From positions 62,001-126,000 of the forward strand of contig CAUDXH010000001.1 of NCBI GenBank assembly GCA_958453305.1: a DNA stretch of 64,000 nt. The letters run 5' to 3'. Of the stretch, positions 58,924 to 64,000 are shown piece after piece. This DNA comes from an uncultured Bacteroides sp. Lineage in GTDB: Bacteria; Bacteroidota; Bacteroidia; Bacteroidales; Bacteroidaceae. The stretch's first letter is position 1, and every line of letters starts with the position of its first letter. The notes under the pieces were generated by a model. That model did not search any database, was not told the DNA's origin, and was given only the letters and a program-made list of their open reading frames with translations. The translations under genes were made by a program, and so were the position numbers.

Positions 58924-60777
58924 ATGAAAAAGAGCTTACTATATATCATGTTTTCAGCCCTGATGGGCGGAACTATGACTTCATGCGACTCATGGGTAGG
59001 GGATACAGAGCCTTCTGATTTCCTCACCTCAGAGCAAGTATGGAATGACAAAACCTTAATTGAAGGCGTATTGGCTGAACTATACAATGATGTCCCTACC
59101 AATGGAAATTTAGACAATGATGTTAACTTTTCACTGATAGATGACTTCATGTGGTGTGGACTGATGAATCAAGATGTAGAAATGGCACGGAACCAAATGG
59201 TAGAATATAAATATGATGAATTCCGCTGGTATGATTATAAATATATTTACAAGTGTAATCAAGCTATTGAATCATTGGCTACTATTTCTTCTAAAATATC
59301 AGATGAAGATAAAGCTTTATATACAGCAGAATTCCAATTCTTGCGCGCTTATGCCTATTTCCAAATGTGTATCCGAATGGGAGGGGTTCCTTTGGTAACA
59401 AAAACACAAGCATATACCCCAGGAATGGATTTATCTGAACTACAAATTCCCCGTTCTTCTGAGGCTGATATTTACAACTTTGTTTATAACGAATGTATGA
59501 GCATCGAAGCAACATTGGCTGCTAATAATAATGTAAACAATAAGTCTAGAGCCAACCAATGGACAGCGTTAGCTCTAGCTAGCCGAAGTATGCTCTATGC
59601 TGGTTCTATTGCTAAATATAACGCATCAATGAGCAACCCGATTCGTTCAGCAGAGCAACCTGGAGTCGTTGGCATGGAAGGAGAAGACCCTATACCCTAT
59701 TATCAAAAATCCTTTGATGCTGCCAAACGCATTATAACTGAATTCGCAAACAATACTTTACAAGGTGTAAACGAGCCGAGTTCTGATAATTTCTATAATG
59801 CAATTTGTTCTAAAAACAATAACTCAGAAGTTCTTTGGACAAAAGATTATAACTCTAGCAAATTCCATCTTTTTGCATTTGCCAATATCGCACACTCCAT
59901 GAACGAAGACAATGATAATGGATCAGATCTTTGCCCAACGCTACAATTAGTAGAAGCTTATGGCAAACTTGAAGACAAGAATCCCGACGGAAGCTATAAA
60001 GTTTATGATTCTCGTCATGCAATCTTTGACCCGATTCAAGACATTCGCTTAAAAGGAACCTGCTTAGTACCAGAACAGACCTTTAAAGGAAAAGTACTAG
60101 ATATTCAGGCGGGTGTAGCAATCCCTAAAGCGGATGGTAAATATGAATTAAAAGTAGGTGCAGATCCCAATTCAAGATATGAAGATGGCGGAACACTGGT
60201 TGGAAACGATGGTCCGCTTAACCGTGCAACATTTACAAACACAGGCTTCAACCTGCGTAAATACGTTGATGAAACTGGTGGTTCTTCTGCTCGTGGACAA
60301 GGTTCATATATATGGTTTGTTTACTTCCGTATGGGAGAGGTTTACTTGAATGCTGCAGAAGCAGGTATGGAACTAGGAGGAGACTATGCTGTACAAGGAT
60401 TAAAATATGCCAACTTAGTGCGTCAGCGTGCTGGTTTGGGAAGCAATTCTTGGAACGCCAGTGATTTAACTATTGATAATATGTTAGATGAACGTCGCCG
60501 TGAACTTGCATTGGAAGACCATCGCTTATGGGATTTGAAACGCTTACGTAAGGCAGATTTGCTTTGGAATGGAGTTTCATCTGATAAAACCATGCTGTAT
60601 GCCTTATATCCATATCGCATTGTAGGCGGTCCCAACAATAACAAGTTTATTTTTGTCCGTGCTATTGCACCACGCTTCAAAGCGCCACGTAATTTCCGCA
60701 TTGGAAACTATTACTGTGCTTTTGAACAAAATGCACTCAACAAGAATCCGAAACTTGTACAAAATCCTAATATGTAA
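58924..60777 (+). CDS. SusD/RagB-family surface lipoprotein
   Basis: A 617-residue lipoprotein, lipobox MTSC (Cys about 21), partner of the SusC encoded 12 bp upstream. N-terminal SusD pattern: EPSDFLTSEQVWNDKTLIEG and AYAYFQMCIRMGGVPLV. Closing pattern: YFRMGEVYLNAAEAGMELG, GLKYANLVRQRAGL and ERRRELALEDHRLWDLKRLR. All are typical. The long loop region 330-420 is variable and could set ligand specificity. Length is above the average, which is common among DUF3823-linked SusD proteins. Confidence 0.94.
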   Translation: MKKSLLYIMFSALMGGTMTSCDSWVGDTEPSDFLTSEQVWNDKTLIEGVLAELYNDVPTNGNLDNDVNFSLIDDFMWCGLMNQDVEMARNQMVEYKYDEFRWYDYKYIYKCNQAIESLATISSKISDEDKALYTAEFQFLRAYAYFQMCIRMGGVPLVTKTQAYTPGMDLSELQIPRSSEADIYNFVYNECMSIEATLAANNNVNNKSRANQWTALALASRSMLYAGSIAKYNASMSNPIRSAEQPGVVGMEGEDPIPYYQKSFDAAKRIITEFANNTLQGVNEPSSDNFYNAICSKNNNSEVLWTKDYNSSKFHLFAFANIAHSMNEDNDNGSDLCPTLQLVEAYGKLEDKNPDGSYKVYDSRHAIFDPIQDIRLKGTCLVPEQTFKGKVLDIQAGVAIPKADGKYELKVGADPNSRYEDGGTLVGNDGPLNRATFTNTGFNLRKYVDETGGSSARGQGSYIWFVYFRMGEVYLNAAEAGMELGGDYAVQGLKYANLVRQRAGLGSNSWNASDLTIDNMLDERRRELALEDHRLWDLKRLRKADLLWNGVSSDKTMLYALYPYRIVGGPNNNKFIFVRAIAPRFKAPRNFRIGNYYCAFEQNALNKNPKLVQNPNM

Positions 60778-60797
60778 TAAAAAAACAAGATTCTACC

Positions 60798-61520
60798 ATG
60801 AAGAAACTATTTTACTTCTTATCACTAATATTAGCAGTCTGCTTTACTTCTTGTGAACTAGACAACTATGAGGAGCCTAATATTAACCTTGTCGGTAAAG
60901 TAACCTATCAAGGCAGACCTATTTATGTACGAAATAATCAAGTTACATTCCGCCTTTACGAACCCGGATGGGAACTTTCCTCCAGTACTTATATGAATGT
61001 ACAAATAGCACAGGATGGTACATTTAGTGCGGGAGTTTATGGTGGAAAAACTTATAAACTCGAACGTCAAGCCAACATCGGTCCGTGGGTAAATCCAACC
61101 CAGGAAGATGTTATCATAGTTGATAATTATAACGGCAAAGAAATTGAAATGCCGGTTATCCCTTATTATTTACTTGATGATGCACAAGTAACTTGCAACG
61201 GACGTTTAGTTAGCGGTTCTTGCAAAATCACTGAAATCACTACGGGAAAGGCTATTGAAAAGGTAGGCTTGTATGTGGGACGCAATATCATTGTAGATGA
61301 GATTCATAATTTAGGAGGAAACGGTTTGCAAGAGGTTACTACAGGATTAACAAATGGTCAAACTGTTCAATTCAATGTAGACCTGAGTGGATTCTCTATT
61401 AACTCTACAAACAACTCGTTACCTCAAACCGGGTTTGCTTATGCTCGCATTGGATTAAAAATATCAGGAATTGATGCTATGATATTTACAGAACCATTTA
61501 AAATCAACTTTTCTAAATAA
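60798..61520 (+). CDS. DUF3823 family lipoprotein
   Basis: A 240-residue lipoprotein (AVCFTSC, Cys19), third gene of the second SusCD locus and likely co-transcribed, as it starts 20 bp after the susD stop. The body has two beta-sandwich-like halves: NLVGKVTYQGRPIYVRNNQV to DGTFSAGVYGGKTYKL and a second half from IPYYLLDDAQVTCNGRLVSG. DUF3823 proteins regularly follow susD genes and are thought to sit at the surface and bind glycan; no enzyme activity is known. It ends before a good terminator. Confidence 0.87.
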   Translation: MKKLFYFLSLILAVCFTSCELDNYEEPNINLVGKVTYQGRPIYVRNNQVTFRLYEPGWELSSSTYMNVQIAQDGTFSAGVYGGKTYKLERQANIGPWVNPTQEDVIIVDNYNGKEIEMPVIPYYLLDDAQVTCNGRLVSGSCKITEITTGKAIEKVGLYVGRNIIVDEIHNLGGNGLQEVTTGLTNGQTVQFNVDLSGFSINSTNNSLPQTGFAYARIGLKISGIDAMIFTEPFKINFSK

Positions 61521-61541
61521 TAGAAACGGGTAACTTTAAAT

Positions 61542-61590
61542 AGCCTCCCCTTCAGTCTTGTCTATCGACAGCTGAAGGAGAGGCTTTTTG
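61542..61590 (+). terminator. Terminator of the second SusCD locus
   Basis: AGCCTCCCCTTCAG (61542-61555) pairs with CTGAAGGAGAGGCT (61572-61585) with a single mismatch and a 16-nt loop, followed by TTTTTG. Confidence 0.88.
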
Positions 61591-61622
61591 TTTATTTACA
61601 ATAAAAATCCTTCATTTTTTTG

Positions 61623-61630
61623 TATCTTTG
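61623..61630 (+). promoter_or_regulatory. Promoter of ychF
   Basis: TATCTTTG matches TAnnTTTG; the transcript would carry the repeat at 61638-61746 as its leader. Confidence 0.55.
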
Positions 61631-61637
61631 CACTCCT

Positions 61638-61746
61638 AAACTGAATAAGTTACAAGAACTTAAAAGTTTAAGGGCCCAAAACTCATAAACTTAAGAAGTT
61701 AAAAGCTAAAGAACTCACAAACTTAAAAACTAAAAAACTAAATACT
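61638..61746. repeat. AAACTTA-type repeat in the ychF leader
   Basis: Units like AAGAACTTAAAAGTTTAAG, AAACTCATAAACTTAAG and AACTTAAAAACTAAAAAAC fill the space between promoter and ATG. It is the second repeat type in the window. Confidence 0.7.
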
Positions 61747-61747
61747 T

Positions 61748-62851
61748 ATGGCTCTACAATGCGGAATTGTCGGTCTGCCCAACGTAGGTAAATCGACTCT
61801 TTTTAACTGTTTATCAAATGCTAAGGCACAGGCTGCCAACTTCCCTTTCTGTACCATTGAACCCAATGTAGGAGTAATCACCGTTCCCGATGAACGTCTG
61901 AACAAACTCGCCGAACTGGTAAATCCTGACCGTATCGTTCCTACCACGGTGGAAATTGTAGATATTGCCGGACTGGTAAAAGGAGCAAGCAAAGGTGAAG
62001 GTCTGGGAAACAAGTTCCTTGCCAACATCCGTGAAACAGATGCCATCCTGCACGTGTTGCGCTGCTTTGACGATGAAAACGTAACCCATGTAGACGGAAG
62101 CGTTGACCCGGTACGCGACAAGGAAATCATTGATACCGAATTACAGCTTAAAGACCTTGAAACCATCGAAAGCCGCATCCAGAAGGTGCAGAAACAGGCA
62201 CAGACAGGCGGAGACAAGGTGGCTAAACAAACTTACGAGGTTTTGGTACGCTATCGCGATGCTCTTCTTCAGGGAAAATCGGCACGCACCGTACAGTTTG
62301 ATACCAAAGATGAACAGAAAATTGCGCACGAACTCTTCCTGCTTACCTCTAAGCCGGTTATGTATGTCTGCAATGTAGACGAGGCCAGTGCTGTAAACGG
62401 AAATAAGTATGTAGAACAGGTACGCGAAGCCGTGAAAGAAGAAGGTGCCGAGATTCTGATTGTGGCTGCCAAAACCGAAGCCGACATTGCCGAACTGGAA
62501 ACCTATGAAGACCGTCAGATGTTCTTGCAGGAAGTGGGACTGGAAGAATCGGGAGTAAGCCGTCTGATTCGTGCTGCCTACAAGTTGCTGAATCTGGAAA
62601 CCTATTTCACTGCCGGAAAGGTGGAAGTACGCGCATGGACATTCCATAACGGATGGAAAGCACCGCAATGTGCCGGAGTTATCCACACAGACTTTGAGAA
62701 AGGATTCATCCGCGCCGAAGTAATTAAATACGATGATTTCATTCAGTATGGTTCAGAAGCAGCTGTACGTGAAGCCGGAAAACTGAATGTAGAAGGAAAA
62801 GAATATGTAGTGGAAGACGGAGACATCATGCACTTCCGCTTCAATGTATAA
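61748..62851 (+). CDS. ychF: Ribosome-associated ATPase YchF
   Basis: A 367-residue OBG-type P-loop protein that hydrolyses ATP rather than GTP and acts at the ribosome, linked to oxidative stress responses. The G1 motif is GLPNVGKS (9-16), the DxxG switch is DIAGLVKGASKGEGLG, and the specificity motif is NVDE (209-212), as in YchF, instead of NKxD. The C-terminal TGS domain (TFHNGWKAPQCAGVIHTDFE to GDIMHFRFNV) is complete. Confidence 0.95.
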   Translation: MALQCGIVGLPNVGKSTLFNCLSNAKAQAANFPFCTIEPNVGVITVPDERLNKLAELVNPDRIVPTTVEIVDIAGLVKGASKGEGLGNKFLANIRETDAILHVLRCFDDENVTHVDGSVDPVRDKEIIDTELQLKDLETIESRIQKVQKQAQTGGDKVAKQTYEVLVRYRDALLQGKSARTVQFDTKDEQKIAHELFLLTSKPVMYVCNVDEASAVNGNKYVEQVREAVKEEGAEILIVAAKTEADIAELETYEDRQMFLQEVGLEESGVSRLIRAAYKLLNLETYFTAGKVEVRAWTFHNGWKAPQCAGVIHTDFEKGFIRAEVIKYDDFIQYGSEAAVREAGKLNVEGKEYVVEDGDIMHFRFNV

Positions 62852-62912
62852 GGTGACAAGGCTTCAGGTAACAAGTTGACAAGGTTTTCAGAAGACCTAC
62901 TTGTTGCCTTGT
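62852..62912. repeat. Fragment of the dispersed hairpin element after ychF
   Basis: GGTGACAAGGCTTCAGGTAA and AGTTGACAAGG on the left, then CTTGTTGCCTTGTTGCC. The core is absent; only arm-like units remain. Confidence 0.6.
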
Positions 62913-62918
62913 TGCCTC

Positions 62919-63004
62919 AGTACTTCAAGTAAAGTACTGCAGTACTCCCGCCGAAGTACTGGAGTACTTTAACCGGAGTACTGGAGTACTCCCACCGAAG
63001 TACT
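62919..63004. repeat. Cluster of eight AGTACT palindromes
   Basis: AGTACT begins at 62919, 62933, 62941, 62955, 62963, 62977, 62985 and 62999, giving spacings of 14, 8, 14, 8, 14, 8 and 14 bp. The units read like GGAGTACTCCC and CCGAAGTACTGG. It lies between the converging genes ychF and rdgB. Confidence 0.9.
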
Positions 63005-63018
63005 TAGCTGTTGCTTCC

Positions 63019-63627
63019 TCAATCAAGCGCAACCGATTCATGCGCCTCACTGAAAAGATACGCACAAAGTTGCTGAACCGCACGGGCACGATGGCTGATG
63101 CGGTTTTTTTCTTCATTGCCCATCTCGGCAAAAGTCTCTTCATAGCCTTCGGGAACGAATACCGGGTCGTACCCAAATCCTGACAAACCGCGTTTTGCTT
63201 CGATTATAGCCCCTTTTACGATGCCTTCGAACAGACGCTTCTCTCCTCCCTCAATCAGGCAAATAGCCGTACGGAATTGCGCCTTGCGGTTGGCCTCCCC
63301 TTCCAGTTCAGCCAGCAGCTTTTTCATGTTGGCTTCCGAATCGTGACCGTCGCCCCCGGCATAACGGGCGGAATACACTCCCGGAGCTCCACCCAGAGCC
63401 TCAACCTCTAAGCCGGTATCATCGGCAAAGCAATCCATACCGTAATTCCGGTAAATATATTCAGCCTTTAAAGCGGCATTCCCCTCAAGCGTTTCCGCCG
63501 TTTCGGGAATATCGGCATGACAATCTATATCATTCAGACTCAGCACCTCGATGGTACTGCCCAAGATGGCACGCACTTCGTCCAGCTTATGAGCATTGTT
63601 TGTTGCAAAAACCAGTTTCTTTTTCAT
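63019..63627 (-). CDS. rdgB: XTP/dITP diphosphatase (HAM1/RdgB)
   Basis: Removes deaminated purine nucleotides (dITP, XTP) from the pool. The 202 residues begin KKLVFATNNAHKLDEVRAIL, with the family motif ATNN-HK, followed by FADDTGLEVEALGGAPGVYSARYAG, GFGYDPVFVP and the closing KNRISHRARAV. It overlaps the stop of the YitT-family gene upstream by ATGA, so the two are translationally coupled. Confidence 0.95.
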   Translation of the reverse strand: MKKKLVFATNNAHKLDEVRAILGSTIEVLSLNDIDCHADIPETAETLEGNAALKAEYIYRNYGMDCFADDTGLEVEALGGAPGVYSARYAGGDGHDSEANMKKLLAELEGEANRKAQFRTAICLIEGGEKRLFEGIVKGAIIEAKRGLSGFGYDPVFVPEGYEETFAEMGNEEKNRISHRARAVQQLCAYLFSEAHESVALD

Positions 63628-64000
63628 TTTACTTTCAGTTTATCAAAACCTTCGCCATATACTCCCACCACATTACTCTGCGAGATAAATGCATTGGGAT
63701 CAATATCTTTCACCAGACGGAATATATCGAGCGATTCACGCTTCTTCGCCAGCACAACCACCACCTTGATTTCCTGTTTGCTATACCAGCCTTTTCCGTC
63801 GAGCAAGGTTACACCACGGTCCACCTGCGTAGCAATTCCCTCTGCAATTTCTTCGTATTTCCGCGAGAAGATAAGGAACTGCACCGACTGACGCGTGCTG
63901 TTAATAACATAGTCAATCACGATACTCATGATAAACAGCACCACAAAGCCGAACAAGACCCTTTTCCAGTCATGAAAAATAAAGTAGCAAGAGGAAATAA
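63624..64000 (-). CDS. YitT-family membrane protein, C-terminal part
   Basis: The minus strand is open from the window edge to TGA at 63624-63626. It reads YFIFHDWKRVLFGFVVLFIM, a membrane helix, followed by YVINSTRQSVQFLIFSRKYE and IATQVDRGVTLLDGKGWYS, the DUF2179-type soluble C-terminal domain of YitT proteins. The N-terminal membrane part lies beyond 64000. A shorter start at TTG 63956 is possible but unlikely, as the frame continues with sensible membrane-helix residues. Confidence 0.88.
   Translation of the reverse strand, partial: ISSCYFIFHDWKRVLFGFVVLFIMSIVIDYVINSTRQSVQFLIFSRKYEEIAEGIATQVDRGVTLLDGKGWYSKQEIKVVVVLAKKRESLDIFRLVKDIDPNAFISQSNVVGVYGEGFDKLKVK

Noticed and set aside
1..64000. 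tRNA, rRNA or known riboswitch genes
   Set aside because: I looked for clover-leaf-like segments, conserved rRNA stretches and common riboswitch leaders and found none I could support; a covariance-model scan would be needed to exclude weak ones.

Overview
The window reads as a Bacteroidales chromosome, most like Bacteroides/Phocaeicola. The evidence is two SusC/SusD outer-membrane uptake systems, a type V (Mfa/FimA-like) fimbrial locus, a three-subunit fumarate reductase, DUF3810, DUF3823, DUF3836 and DUF3868 family proteins, and promoters with the Bacteroides -7 box TAnnTTTG. I see no rRNA, tRNA or CRISPR array. The species cannot be fixed from this sequence alone.

Layout. 1-5 kb: the end of an unidentified gene, dprA, a small orphan ORF, the decayed 3' end of an AAA-ATPase/PD-(D/E)XK gene, then two Rpn-family nucleases flanking a thioredoxin-like lipoprotein. 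5-17.7 kb: a minus-strand type V fimbrial operon (DUF3575, DUF3868/OmpA/TPR, major fimbrillin, Mfa2-like anchor, three larger fimbrial lipoproteins) preceded by its likely TPR-membrane-AraC regulator. 17.8-18.4 kb: a short plus-strand unit with small membrane-protein genes, one frameshifted. 18.4-22 kb: frdCAB. 22-22.7 kb: a repeat-rich gap. 22.7-43 kb: mostly housekeeping genes (S41 protease, coaD, parE, GNAT-like protein, DUF3810, SpmAB-like protein, ybeY, mnmG, apt, uvrC, dtd, mazG-like, deoC, polyprenyl synthase, polA). 43-61.5 kb: DUF3836 gene, a SusCD locus with a surface lipoprotein and a GH43 enzyme, a broken IS66 element, then a second SusCD locus with DUF3823. 61.7-64 kb: ychF, rdgB and the end of a YitT-family gene.

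How it works together. The fimbrial locus would build a surface fibre from lipoprotein subunits under control of the adjacent membrane-spanning AraC protein; paired direct repeats upstream of the operon are a candidate site for it. The first SusCD locus would bind, import and cut an arabinan-like polysaccharide. Both susC genes have the same 21-bp-spaced C-rich motif upstream, suggesting one regulator, which is not in this window.

The most unusual structure is a family of dispersed intergenic elements. They have 15-bp and 8-bp tandem units arranged as inverted arms around a conserved core, and occur in many gaps, including inside the fimbrial operon. Other points to check are an exact 16-bp match to the parS consensus between mnmG and apt, a His/Cys-rich extension fused to DeoC, and a cluster of eight AGTACT palindromes between ychF and rdgB.
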